From positions 1 through 64,000 of the forward strand of contig CAZXUI010000018.1 in assembly GCA_964643885.1 (NCBI GenBank): DNA of 64,000 bases, in the 5' to 3' direction. Made by a program: the position numbers and the translations under genes. The stretch's first letter is position 1, and every line of letters starts with the position of its first letter. Of this stretch, positions 43,995 to 52,518 are shown one piece after another. The notes beneath the pieces were generated by a model, which was not told the DNA's origin, ran no database searches, and worked only from the letters and a program-made list of their open reading frames with translations. The stretch is from CAADGL01 sp964643885. GTDB lineage: Bacteria > Planctomycetota > Phycisphaerae > UBA1845 > Fen-1342.

Positions 43995-44768
43995 ATGGGC
44001 CTGCTCGACGGCAAGAAAGGCTTCATTTTCGGCGTCGCCAACGATCACTCGCTCGCCTGGCACATCGCCCGCCTGGCCCACGAGCAAGGCGCCCAGCTCG
44101 CCTTCAACCATCTGCCCAACCCCAAGATGGAACGCCGCGTCCGCGAGCTGGCCGAGCCCATCGGCGCCAAGCTCATCGTCCCCTGCGACGTCTCTAATGA
44201 CGAGCAGATCCGCGCCGCATTCCACCACGCCCGCGAAGTCCTCGGCCCGCTCGATTTCGTCGTCCACGCCGTCGCCTTCGCCAGCCGAGACGCGCTCTCG
44301 CAGCCCTTCTACAAGACCAGCCGGTCCGACTTCCTCCAGGCCATGGACATCAGCGCCTATTCGCTCGTCGCCCTCTGCCAGCACGGCCTCGACTGCATCC
44401 AGCCCGGCGGCAGCGTCCTCACGCTCACCTACATGGGCTCCGTCAAGGTCATCCCCGGCTACAACGTCATGGGCGTCTGCAAGGCCGCCCTCGAAGCCTC
44501 CGTCCGCTATCTCGCAGCCGAGCTCGGCCGCGAAAAGCAGATCCGCGTCAACGCCGTCTCCGCCGGCCCCGTCCGCACGCTCAGCAGCGCCGGCGTCAGC
44601 GGCTTTTCGAAAATGCTCGAGCATTACCCGACCAAGGCCCCCCTCGCCCGCAACATCGAGGCCGACGAGGTCGGCAAGAGCGGCCTTTACCTGCTCAGCG
44701 ACCTGGCCAGCGGCGTCACCGGCGAGGTCCACTACGTCGACGCCGGCTACAACACGATCGGCTGGTAG
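43995..44768 (+). CDS. fabI: Enoyl-[acyl-carrier-protein] reductase (NADH)
   Basis: 257 residues from ATG 43995; AAGGAGA lies 8-10 bases upstream. Starts MGLLDGKKGFIFGVANDHSL with the FabI-type GxxxxxSxA nucleotide motif. CDVSNDEQIRAAF binds the cofactor. The catalytic Tyr-x6-Lys is in VIPGYNVMGVCKAALEASVR, and AGPVRTLSSAGVSGFSKML is the substrate loop. It catalyses the last step of fatty-acid elongation and is the target of triclosan in other bacteria. Followed 21 bp later by the HMG-CoA lyase gene. Confidence 0.95.
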   Translation: MGLLDGKKGFIFGVANDHSLAWHIARLAHEQGAQLAFNHLPNPKMERRVRELAEPIGAKLIVPCDVSNDEQIRAAFHHAREVLGPLDFVVHAVAFASRDALSQPFYKTSRSDFLQAMDISAYSLVALCQHGLDCIQPGGSVLTLTYMGSVKVIPGYNVMGVCKAALEASVRYLAAELGREKQIRVNAVSAGPVRTLSSAGVSGFSKMLEHYPTKAPLARNIEADEVGKSGLYLLSDLASGVTGEVHYVDAGYNTIGW

Positions 44769-44789
44769 CCGGCCCGCACCCGTGTCCAC

Positions 44790-45725
44790 GTGAGCACCCC
44801 GGGCGCGACAATCCGCATCACCGACGTCGCCCCGCGCGACGGCCTTCAGAACGAGCCGCGCCCCATCCCCACCGCCGACAAGCTCCGCCTCGTCGAGGCC
44901 CTCTGCGCCGCCCAGCCCGACGAGATCGAAGTCTCCAGCTTCGTCTCGCCCCGCTGGATCCCCCAGCTCGGCGACGCCGCCGAACTCTTCACCGCTCTCG
45001 CCGGCCGCAAACCGCCCAACATCTGCTTCTCCGCCCTCGTCCCCAACGAGAAGGGCATGCACGCCGCGCTGGCCGTCAACGACCAGGCCGGCCACAGGCT
45101 CATCGACAAGATCGCCGTCTTCACCGCCGCTTCGGAGACCTTCGCCCGGCGCAACACCAACGCGACCATCGCCGAAACGATCGACCGCTTCCGTCCCGTC
45201 ATCGCCCTGGCCCACTCCGCCGGATTGAAGACCCGCGGCTACATCTCCTGCGCCGTCGCCTGCCCGTTCGAGGGGCCGATCGCGCCCGCCGCCGTCGCCC
45301 GCGTCGCCAAGATGCTCATCGAAATCGGCCTCGACGAGATCGACGTCGCCGACACCATCGGCGCAGCCACGCCCGACACGCTCCGCCCGGCCGTCGAATC
45401 CGCCATGGCCACCCTCGGCCCCGATGCCGCCGCCCGCCTGACCCTCCATCTGCACGATACGTTCGGCCGCGCGGCCGACTGCGTCCTGACCGCCCTCGAC
45501 CTCGGCATCCGCTCCTTCGACGGCGCCGCCGGCGGACTGGGCGGCTGCCCCTACGCCTCGACCCCCGGCCGCCGCGCCCCGGGCAACATCGCCACCGAGC
45601 TCCTCATCGCCACCGTCCGCCAGGCGGGCTTCTCGACCGCGGTGAATCTCGAAGCGCTCGCGTCGGCCGGCCACCTCGCCCGCGCGCTTGTTCCGGACAC
45701 AGCGCCCGGCTCCGCGCCTCTCTGA
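44790..45725 (+). CDS. mvaB: Hydroxymethylglutaryl-CoA lyase
   Basis: 311 residues, GTG start. Motifs: ITDVAPRDGLQNEPRPIPTA (catalytic Asp/Arg region), EVSSFVSPRWIPQLGDAAEL, DVADTIGAATPDTLRPAVES, and DGAAGGLGGCPYAS with the family's reactive Cys. Splits HMG-CoA into acetoacetate and acetyl-CoA in leucine or ketone-body breakdown. The extended C-terminus (NIATELLIATVRQAGFSTAV) is normal. Its TGA stop is the first part of a ~33-bp tandem repeat. Confidence 0.9.
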   Translation: MSTPGATIRITDVAPRDGLQNEPRPIPTADKLRLVEALCAAQPDEIEVSSFVSPRWIPQLGDAAELFTALAGRKPPNICFSALVPNEKGMHAALAVNDQAGHRLIDKIAVFTAASETFARRNTNATIAETIDRFRPVIALAHSAGLKTRGYISCAVACPFEGPIAPAAVARVAKMLIEIGLDEIDVADTIGAATPDTLRPAVESAMATLGPDAAARLTLHLHDTFGRAADCVLTALDLGIRSFDGAAGGLGGCPYASTPGRRAPGNIATELLIATVRQAGFSTAVNLEALASAGHLARALVPDTAPGSAPL

Positions 45726-45840
45726 CCTGCCCCGAACAGCGACAGGACCCGTGCCTGACCTGCCAGAACGACCACCGGACCCGTGCCGGATGTACCCCGA
45801 ACGACCACAGGACTCGTGCCTGACCTGCCCCGAAGGGGCG
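45724..45840. repeat. Three to four imperfect ~33-bp tandem repeats starting at the mvaB stop codon
   Basis: Units start at 45724, 45757, 45789 and 45822 (33, 32 and 33 bp, then partial). Each begins GACCTGCCCCGAA or a variant and ends with GGACCCGTGCCT or a variant. The last unit ends in TGCCCC-GAA-GGGGC, a palindrome also present at about 50792. The following stretch is a copy of the GCCGCGGGTGA repeat. Confidence 0.75.
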
Positions 45841-45848
45841 TAGGACCG

Positions 45849-45906
45849 TAGCCGCGGGTGACGCGGTGCGGCGGCGCGGCCGCCCGACGCGGATCCCGTG
45901 GACACC
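45849..45906. repeat. Dispersed repeat, copy B
   Basis: GTAGCCGCGGGTGACGCGG at the start and GGATCCCGTGGACAC at the end match copy C at 50717-50782 apart from a diverged centre. Lies in the 360-bp gene-free stretch between mvaB and the 46088 gene, in which I see nothing else. Confidence 0.65.
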
Positions 45907-46087
45907 CGGCCCCGCGATTCCCGTATCTCAGGAAACCCCCGCCCCGAATCACAGCACGAGACCCCGCCCCACAAAACGCAGCAGGGCCGCTCGACGCGGA
46001 GCGACCCTGCCGCACGACTCACTTCATCGACGAGCCGGTCCGCACGCGGTGCGACGCGGTCAGCTCACCGCAAGTCCACGATCGAAG

Positions 46088-48274
46088 CTACCCCTGGCAG
46101 CCGTACTCACCCAGGAACGCAACCAGATCCTGGAAGTCATAGAGCGTGCCGTAGCCGGCCAGCAGCGCCACCAGGTCCTGGAAGTCCGTGTCGCAGTCAC
46201 CGTCAAGATCCCACGCGCAGACGCAGCCGCTGCCGAGCGCGACCAGCTCAGCCGTGGCACCGTCGAAGTAGTAGATCTTGCCGTCCGGACCCGTCAGCGG
46301 ACCGCCACGCATCGTGAAGCCGTGATCGGCACACACGCCCGTCGCGTACGCCACGTCCGGATCGTTCGTGTTGCTGCTCAGCGCCGTACCCTCGAGCTGG
46401 AAGCCGATGCCGGCGATGTCGAACTCGAACTGATCGATCGGCAGGCCCACCTTCGGCGTCCCGCCTTCCGGCGTGATCGTCAGCTGCACGGTGAAGTTGA
46501 TGAAGTCATACGTGAACTGCACCGTCTCCCACACGCCCGCTTCCTGCAACACGGAGGCGGTGCCGTCCATGTTGTCCTCGAAGTGATAGGCGAAGTACTT
46601 CCCGTTTACGTCCCAGCCAAGCGTCCACGCCGCGCCGAAGTCGTTCACGAAGTCGCCGAAATACGGCCAGTGGTTGTCCGTCACGTCCGCACGCCACTGC
46701 CGCCAGCGAATCACGACGACGTTGCCCGTCGTGTTCGGGAAGTTGCGAAACGCACCATGCCAGCCGCCGCCCGTTCCGGCCGCGTCTACCTCGATCACCT
46801 GATTGTTCGGATCGGTCGGATCGACGATCACCTGCACCGGCCCGGCGTCGCCGCTCGGCGAAGCGCGGTCGTCTTCCCAATTGTTCTGTCCCGGCAGATC
46901 TCCCAGCGCCAGCGCGTCGAAGTTGTCCGTAAACACCGGCGTCAGGTTGTTGACGTCCGGGCCCTGAAGCACCTCGACGTCGTCCACGTACATCGGGCCG
47001 TCTTCCGGCGTGCCCGTCGCCGTGTCCAGATTGAGCACGACCACGCGCGCGTCATGACCCGCTCCCAGGTCGTTGCAGCGGCTGTTCGTGCCGCTCACCA
47101 GGATCGAGTCGCCGCTCGAGTTCTGGAGCAACTGGCCCACGAGCCGGTACTCGCCGAACCAGATCGTGTACGGCAGCCCGGCCGGGCTCACCGTCCCGTC
47201 CTGGTTGTCCGTGTACACGCCGACCTGGCCGCTGAACCCGCCGGCCACCACGCTCACGTCGTCCCAGCCCAGCGCCGACACGTCATAGAACCCGTGCCCG
47301 CCCGCCGGCTGCGTCGCGCCGTTGTTGTAGCTCGCACCCGTCACCGGGTCATACACGTAGAACGTCGCGCCGTAGTCGTTCCAGGTCGACTGATACAGGT
47401 TGCCGGTCACCGGGCTGTAGATCAGGTGTCCGCCGCGGCCGGTCGAGATCTTGCCGCCCTCGGCCTCCCACGCGTCGAACGCGCCGGTGTTCGTCACCCG
47501 CACCCCGTACACCTCGCCGAACCCGTCCGAGCCCGAGCCGCTGTCCGTCGCGAAATACAGACCGTGCTCGCCCGCCGCGAACGCGTCCGGAACGAACGTC
47601 AGGATGCCGCTCACCGCGAACGGGCAGAACACCGGCGACGTCCAGTCCACGTTGCCCGTCGCGGCGTCCACGCGGTGCACCTGAACCTCGACCCCGTCCG
47701 TCTGGCCGACCACATACAGCTTGCCGTTGTACAGAACCGGGTTCGGCTGCTGGTTGTCCAGCCACGCCGGCTCACCCGGCAGCGCCGCCTCCCAGATCAC
47801 GACGCCCGTCGCCTTGTCGAACGCCGCAATCAACGCGTTGCCCGCGCCCAGCGCATACACCCGGCTCGCGCCGATGATCGGCGAGGTGCTGTTCCAGCCC
47901 GCACCGAAGACATAGTCCGCCCCGCCGGCCGTCTTCGCGATCCAGCGCAGCGTCCCATCCGGCGTCACCGACATCATCTTGTTGTTGCCCAGCGTCGTGC
48001 GCCAGTACAGGTTCCCCGCCGCATCGAACACCAGGCTGCCCCAGCCGCCCGGCCGGTGCCCGCCGAGACCCTGAACGTTGAGCCGCCAGACCTCGCTCGG
48101 CTGGTTGTTTGCGTCGAAGAGTGCCGGGATCGTGAGCGATCGAGCCCGGCCGAAAATGTCGCCGTGCTTGATCCCCCACGGGCCCTCCACATTGTCCTGC
48201 GCCCACGCGGCCGGCGCCAGGCTGAGCGCCAACCCACCCAGGCCGCACAAAACCACGGTCCCAAAGCTTCGCAT
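46088..48274 (-). CDS. Secreted beta-propeller protein with dockerin-like C-terminus
   Basis: 728 residues. Signal peptide (VVLCGLGGLALSLAPAAWAQ); GGAGG six bases ahead of the ATG. Residues about 40-330 show PQQ/quinoprotein-type blades, e.g. WGSLVFDAAGNLYWRTTLGN, VYALGAGNALIAAFDKATGV, GKLYVVGQTDGVEVQVHRVD. Residues about 430-610 look like a lectin-like beta sandwich (NFDALALGDLPGQNNWEDDR). The end has a dockerin-type unit DLDGDCDTDFQDLVALLAGY, then a second unit reduced to YDFQDLVAFLGEYGCQG without its calcium loop. Function unknown; probably surface-bound. Confidence 0.75.
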   Translation of the reverse strand: MRSFGTVVLCGLGGLALSLAPAAWAQDNVEGPWGIKHGDIFGRARSLTIPALFDANNQPSEVWRLNVQGLGGHRPGGWGSLVFDAAGNLYWRTTLGNNKMMSVTPDGTLRWIAKTAGGADYVFGAGWNSTSPIIGASRVYALGAGNALIAAFDKATGVVIWEAALPGEPAWLDNQQPNPVLYNGKLYVVGQTDGVEVQVHRVDAATGNVDWTSPVFCPFAVSGILTFVPDAFAAGEHGLYFATDSGSGSDGFGEVYGVRVTNTGAFDAWEAEGGKISTGRGGHLIYSPVTGNLYQSTWNDYGATFYVYDPVTGASYNNGATQPAGGHGFYDVSALGWDDVSVVAGGFSGQVGVYTDNQDGTVSPAGLPYTIWFGEYRLVGQLLQNSSGDSILVSGTNSRCNDLGAGHDARVVVLNLDTATGTPEDGPMYVDDVEVLQGPDVNNLTPVFTDNFDALALGDLPGQNNWEDDRASPSGDAGPVQVIVDPTDPNNQVIEVDAAGTGGGWHGAFRNFPNTTGNVVVIRWRQWRADVTDNHWPYFGDFVNDFGAAWTLGWDVNGKYFAYHFEDNMDGTASVLQEAGVWETVQFTYDFINFTVQLTITPEGGTPKVGLPIDQFEFDIAGIGFQLEGTALSSNTNDPDVAYATGVCADHGFTMRGGPLTGPDGKIYYFDGATAELVALGSGCVCAWDLDGDCDTDFQDLVALLAGYGTLYDFQDLVAFLGEYGCQG

Positions 48275-49054
48275 AAGGTGCCTCCTTGATAGGCGTTGCG
48301 CGGATCTCCGCTCAACAACTGGTCTTGACCGGACTGCGCCCGGCCGCGGATCGGCGACCGGCGCACTCCGCTTCGAAGGGAACTTCGTTCACTGCCATCA
48401 GCAGCCGCTTCGTTCCTGCCGGCCGACACGATCGGCCGACCGACGAACCTCCCACGTGCGTCCCGCGCACGGCCCCACCCGAATAAATCAACGGCCGCGC
48501 GCAGCGGCGTTCGACTCAGCAGCGGCAACCGCGCCGCAAGCGCCAGCACGGCCCGCGCGCGGCCACCCTCTTCTGAGAGTGCCGAGGTACAGCGAGGCAA
48601 GTCGCGTGCCAGCCGCGCAACTTTCGACAGCCCGGTCCGCTCGCCGCGCCACCCGCACTTCCTGGGACAGCGCTCCACCCACGCGATGCCCGCCTGTGGG
48701 GCCCGCTGCGGCCGATTCTCGGCCGCCTCCCACCCGCGCGGGTCGAGCCGACCCCCCAGGGCGTGAATAAATCCGCGCGACCTTTCGCCACCTGGCGGCC
48801 GGGCCGCGCCCCGCCGGCGGTTCGCAGGTGCGCCGTCTCGCGCCACCGCCGCGTCTTCTGGCGCAGCGGATCGCCGGCCGGGCCGCGCTCGTCCGCTCTG
48901 GCACGCATTGTGCTGGGAGATTTACGTGCTAGAATCGGAGTGGATGTGACTCTCGGCGGCATCCATTCACAGTGCCGGGCCTCGTTCTCGCCGCCTGGTA
49001 CGTGCCGCTCCGTTCGGCCGTTTCGTGCGCCGACTGAAAGGAAGGACACGGACC
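48275..49054. other. Long gene-free interval
   Basis: About 780 bp between divergent genes. Open frames here are Arg/Ala-rich and overlap on both strands; none is convincing. The only signal I can support is the promoter at 48908-48935 for the pseudopilin gene. No repeats of the families seen elsewhere were recognised. Confidence 0.5.
48908..48935 (+). promoter_or_regulatory. Promoter of the pseudopilin operon
   Basis: TTGTGC (48908-48913), a 16-base spacer and TAGAAT (48930-48935), about 120 bp upstream of the ATG at 49055. The local sequence is AT-richer than its surroundings. Confidence 0.45.
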
Positions 49055-50053
49055 ATGTTCACACGCGTCCTGAAGCCGCCCCGCAGCCGGGCCTTCACAC
49101 TGATCGAACTTCTCGTCGTCGTCGCGATCATCGCGCTGCTGATCTCGATCCTGCTTCCGGCAATGCGTGGCGCGCGGGAGCAGGCCAAGCGCGTAAAGTG
49201 CGGCGCGAACCTCCGGTCCATCGGCCAAGCCGTCGCCTCATGCGAGGCCGAGAATCGCGGATACGGGCCGATGTGGGACGACGGAAACACGTCGCGAATG
49301 ATGCTTACGTGGCTCGATGTGCTCTACGACCTGGATTACATCGGGAATATCGGCGTTCGCATCTGCCCGACCGACGAGCACCCCGAAGACCCCATGCGAA
49401 TTCGTGGCGAGCGTTGGAATTTTCAGTACGTCGACGAATTCGGCGCGGGCCAGACGCCGCAGTACGGCGTCAGGACCAGCTACGCAATCAACGCGATCAT
49501 GCATTGGAACCATCCCAAGGATAAGTTCACGGATAGTGCCAGACAGTTGTACGCGGTCGACGGCTGGTGGACCTGGTTCGGAAGCGTAAACGCCCAGTGG
49601 CTCGTCGCCCCTGGATTCTACAATGGCCGTGTCTTCGACCCGCTCACCTACCCGAACTGGGAAGGTACCATGGTCGGTTGGCGGCACGGATTCAGATACG
49701 AGTCAAACTTCCTGCTGCGCGACGGGCACGTCGACGTCGTCGAACCGATCTGGCCGACTTCTCGACAGGAGCTGGATGATTGGAGAAGCGGGGTCGGCGT
49801 AACAGTCGACACCATGCGATATTTCACGTGGCTGCCGGGAGAGAAAACGACGCGACTTGACTACAGGCCGTACGACGGCGCGTTCGACGAGTGGCGCGGT
49901 CGCATGCCGGCATTTCTGAGCGAAAACTCCAAGCAGATTCAGGGCGGCGATCAGGTCCCACCGGACTTTCCGGAGGAACTGAGCGTCAACTGGAGAACGG
50001 CTACGCGCTCCTGGAACAAACTCCCCGACACTGACGCCGAACGCCGAAGGTAG
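49055..50053 (+). CDS. Type II secretion/pilin-like protein with prepilin N-terminus
   Basis: 332 residues from ATG 49055, preceded by GGAAGGACACGG. The class III signal [20 protein letters not shown] has Phe at +1 and Glu at +5; the residue before the cleavage site is Ala rather than the usual Gly. After the helix, [20 protein letters not shown] and, further on, [17 protein letters not shown] give the C-x2-NL-x2-G and H-x11-DG pattern of planctomycete pseudopilin-like proteins, which are often present in many copies per genome. Base composition is lower in GC than its neighbours. Co-transcribed with the next gene. Confidence 0.82.
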   Translation: MFTRVLKPPRSRAFTLIELLVVVAIIALLISILLPAMRGAREQAKRVKCGANLRSIGQAVASCEAENRGYGPMWDDGNTSRMMLTWLDVLYDLDYIGNIGVRICPTDEHPEDPMRIRGERWNFQYVDEFGAGQTPQYGVRTSYAINAIMHWNHPKDKFTDSARQLYAVDGWWTWFGSVNAQWLVAPGFYNGRVFDPLTYPNWEGTMVGWRHGFRYESNFLLRDGHVDVVEPIWPTSRQELDDWRSGVGVTVDTMRYFTWLPGEKTTRLDYRPYDGAFDEWRGRMPAFLSENSKQIQGGDQVPPDFPEELSVNWRTATRSWNKLPDTDAERRR

Positions 50054-50064
50054 GAGGCGCGTGC

Positions 50065-50487
50065 GTGAGTGACTCCGCCAAGAAGTCGTTGCTGGTCGTG
50101 GCTGCGCTCGCTGCCGTCGCGGTGGCCGGCGTAATGCTGATGCGGTCTGATTCCGGAAGCGGGGGCAACCTCCCGCAGCAATACTCGATTGACGGCGTCT
50201 GCCTCAAGTGCCACGAATCCGGACAGTTCAGCTACAGCGCCAAACAGGATCAGCCGCTTGTTTGCCCGAAATGCGGCGAACGAGCCGTCTACTCGTGGTT
50301 CTACTGCAACGCCTGCAAGAAGCGCTTCGTCCCCAAGCTTCAGGTCCGCGCGGACGGCGTCGCCGTAATCCCGATGGTCCCCGCGTGCCCCGCGTGCGGC
50401 AGCACGGACGCGACGCCTTTCATTCAGGAAGACCCCACCCAGCAGCCCGCCGGAGACACCCCGCTGCCCGCCTGGCCGCCCAAGTAA
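50065..50487 (+). CDS. Membrane-anchored zinc-ribbon protein
   Basis: 140 residues, GTG start, 11 bp after the pseudopilin gene. One N-terminal helix (SLLVVAALAAVAVAGVMLM) and an outer or inner soluble part with three CxxC pairs: GVCLKCHES, LVCPKCGER, YCNACKKRF, plus a fourth in PACPACGSTD. These would form two zinc ribbons. Contains a Gln/Pro-rich end. No family recognised; the tight spacing suggests it acts with the pseudopilin. Confidence 0.65.
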   Translation: MSDSAKKSLLVVAALAAVAVAGVMLMRSDSGSGGNLPQQYSIDGVCLKCHESGQFSYSAKQDQPLVCPKCGERAVYSWFYCNACKKRFVPKLQVRADGVAVIPMVPACPACGSTDATPFIQEDPTQQPAGDTPLPAWPPK

Positions 50488-50518
50488 TCCGCAAACCCCG
50501 TAAGCGTGGCAATGCTTT

Positions 50519-50601
50519 TGAGCAGCGGTCCGTCAACACCCGCACCCACGGTGCCACTCTTGAACAGCGGCTGGTCAGCACCCGCACCGAAGATGCCGCT
50601 G
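50519..50601. repeat. Two imperfect 42-bp direct repeats
   Basis: Units start at 50519 (TTGAGCAGCGGTCCGTCAAC) and 50561 (TTGAACAGCGGCTGGTCAGC) and share ACCCGCACC and GATGCC/GGTGCC blocks. Part of a 505-bp gene-free stretch between 50488 and 50992 that also holds repeat copy C. Confidence 0.65.
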
Positions 50602-50716
50602 CTCTCGAGCTGCCTGTTCCCCGCATTTCGACCCCGCGAGAAATACGGGCGACAATACCGCGACCCCTGACCGTCACCGGAACCGGCGTCCCAGCCCCCA
50701 ATGGGGACCGCGGATT

Positions 50717-50782
50717 GTAGCCGCGGGTGAAGCGAGCCCGGCGCCAGCCGGGCGAGCGGAACCCGTGGATCACGGCCCCTGA
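50717..50782. repeat. Dispersed repeat, copy C
   Basis: GTAGCCGCGGGTGAAGCGAG, a GCCCGGCGCCAGCCGGGC palindrome, then GAGCGGAACCCGTGG. Shares its first 17 bases with copy A (18937) and most of its ends with copy B (45849). Confidence 0.75.
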
Positions 50783-50992
50783 TATCCTCGTCTGCCCCGA
50801 AGGGGCAGCGGAAGCGCGGTCGCCCGCCGACGCGCGCACCTCTACCGCCCACGCTCGTCCGTCACGATGTGCGTTATACAACGCTCAAGAGCAGCGGCAC
50901 CCCGAACCCGACTCGTCCCGCGCGCCGACCCCGCCTCGCCACCGCGCCATATCCCCCACCCCCCTGCGCCATCTGCCCCACCGCCGGTCCGT

Positions 50993-52489
50993 TCAACGAA
51001 CCCCGCCCGCGCTCCGCCACCGCTGTGCCAGCCGAACCGCCCGAAACAGAGCCTGGGCCTTGTTCAGCGTCTCCTTGTATTCCAGCGCCGGCACCGAATC
51101 CGCCACCACCCCCGCCCCGGCCTGAATGAACCCCCGCCGCCCCTTGAGCACGATCGTCCGGATCGCGATGCACAGGTCCATATCTCCCAGCAGGCTGAAA
51201 TACCCGATCGCCCCTGCATACACCCCCCGCTTGTGCGGCTCCAGCGCCTCGATGATCTCCATCGCCCGCACCTTCGGAGCGCCCGACACCGTCCCGGCCG
51301 GAAACGCCGCCCGAAACACATCCAGCGCATCCCGGTCCGCCCGCAGCCACCCCTCCACCGTCGACACCAGGTGCATCACCCGCGAGTGATATTCAATCTC
51401 CAGCACGTTCGCGACCTGCACGCTCCCGAACTCGCACACCCGCCCCAGGTCGTTCCGACCCAGGTCCACCAGCATCACGTGCTCCGCCCGCTCCTTCGGG
51501 TCGTTCTGAAGCTCCCGCGCCAGCGCCAGGTCCTCCTCCGCCGTCCGGCCACGCCGCCGCGTCCCCGCCAGCGGCCGCGTCACGCACCGCCGCCCCGTCA
51601 GGCTCACCAGGACCTCCGGCGAAGAGCCCACCACCTGCAACTCGTCCAGCTTCAGGTAGTACATATAAGGCGAAGGGTTCGTCACCCGCAGGGCCTCGTA
51701 CAGCCGCAGCGGCTCGGCGCTGACCTCGAACTCGAACCGCTGCGACAGCACGACCTGAAAGATGTCCCCGGCGCGGATGTACTCCCGCGCCCGCTCGACC
51801 ATCGCCTCGAACTGCTCACGCGACAGATTCGAGCGGAAATCGCGGCCCAGCTCCGCCGGCTTCAGGTCCGCGATCGCCTCGTCCGCCGCCGGCCGCCCCG
51901 CGGGCGACAGCCCCGCCGCCCCGCGGACCCGCCGCAGCTCCGGGTCGCGGCTCTCGGCCCGCTCCGCGGCCGCGACGATCTCGGCCAGCCGCTGCTCGTG
52001 GCCGGCCTCTTCGTAGAGGATCACATGCACGAGCTTTTCGAGATGATCGAAGCAGATCACCTCCCGCGGGAAAAGGAACACGCAGTGCGGCAGCCCCAGG
52101 TCGTCCTCGTTGATCTCCGGCAGCCGCTCGCACTGCCGCACCATGTCGTATCCCAGGTATCCCACCGCCCCGCCGCAGAACGGCGCCACCGGCGGCGCAT
52201 CGGCCTGCGTCGCCAGCAGCCCCCGCAGCGCCGCCAGCGCATCGCCCGTCATCCGCTCGCACCGCTGCCCGACCCGCAGCTCGATCTGCTCGCCCCGGCT
52301 GCTGAAGATCGCCCGCGGCCGCGAGCCGATGAACGAGTAGCGCCCGCGCTGTCCGTGCGCCTCGAGCGACTCGTACAGAAACGCGTGCGCCTCGCCCGCA
52401 TAGAGCGCCTCGAACAGCGCCAGCGGCGTCGCCCGCGTCGGCACGCGCCGATACCACGCCCGCGGCGTTGGAACGCAAAAGCCGCTCAC
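50993..52489 (-). CDS. trpE: Anthranilate synthase component I
   Basis: 498 residues from GTG 52489 (VSGFCVPTPRAWYRRVPTRA), eight bases after GAGGG; longer frames to 52588 look spurious. Chorismate-binding motifs: PFCGGAVGYLGYDMVRQCER, AGDIFQVVLSQRFEFEVSAE, PSPYMYYLKLDELQVVGSSP, RPLAGTRRRGRTAEED, LVDLGRNDLGRVCEFGSVQV and AAFPAGTVSGAPKVRAMEII. It makes anthranilate from chorismate with a glutaminase (TrpG) that is not in the window. It is separated from the other trp genes and lies only 29 bp from the divergent 52519 gene. Confidence 0.93.
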   Translation of the reverse strand: MSGFCVPTPRAWYRRVPTRATPLALFEALYAGEAHAFLYESLEAHGQRGRYSFIGSRPRAIFSSRGEQIELRVGQRCERMTGDALAALRGLLATQADAPPVAPFCGGAVGYLGYDMVRQCERLPEINEDDLGLPHCVFLFPREVICFDHLEKLVHVILYEEAGHEQRLAEIVAAAERAESRDPELRRVRGAAGLSPAGRPAADEAIADLKPAELGRDFRSNLSREQFEAMVERAREYIRAGDIFQVVLSQRFEFEVSAEPLRLYEALRVTNPSPYMYYLKLDELQVVGSSPEVLVSLTGRRCVTRPLAGTRRRGRTAEEDLALARELQNDPKERAEHVMLVDLGRNDLGRVCEFGSVQVANVLEIEYHSRVMHLVSTVEGWLRADRDALDVFRAAFPAGTVSGAPKVRAMEIIEALEPHKRGVYAGAIGYFSLLGDMDLCIAIRTIVLKGRRGFIQAGAGVVADSVPALEYKETLNKAQALFRAVRLAQRWRSAGGVR

Positions 52490-52518
52490 GCCGCAACCCT
52501 CAGAAAGGAGACCGACCG

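Noticed and set aside
43959..46022. 687-codon minus-strand frame opposite fabI and mvaB
   Set aside because: Gly/Ala/Asp/Val-rich without domains, antisense to two clearly recognised enzymes.
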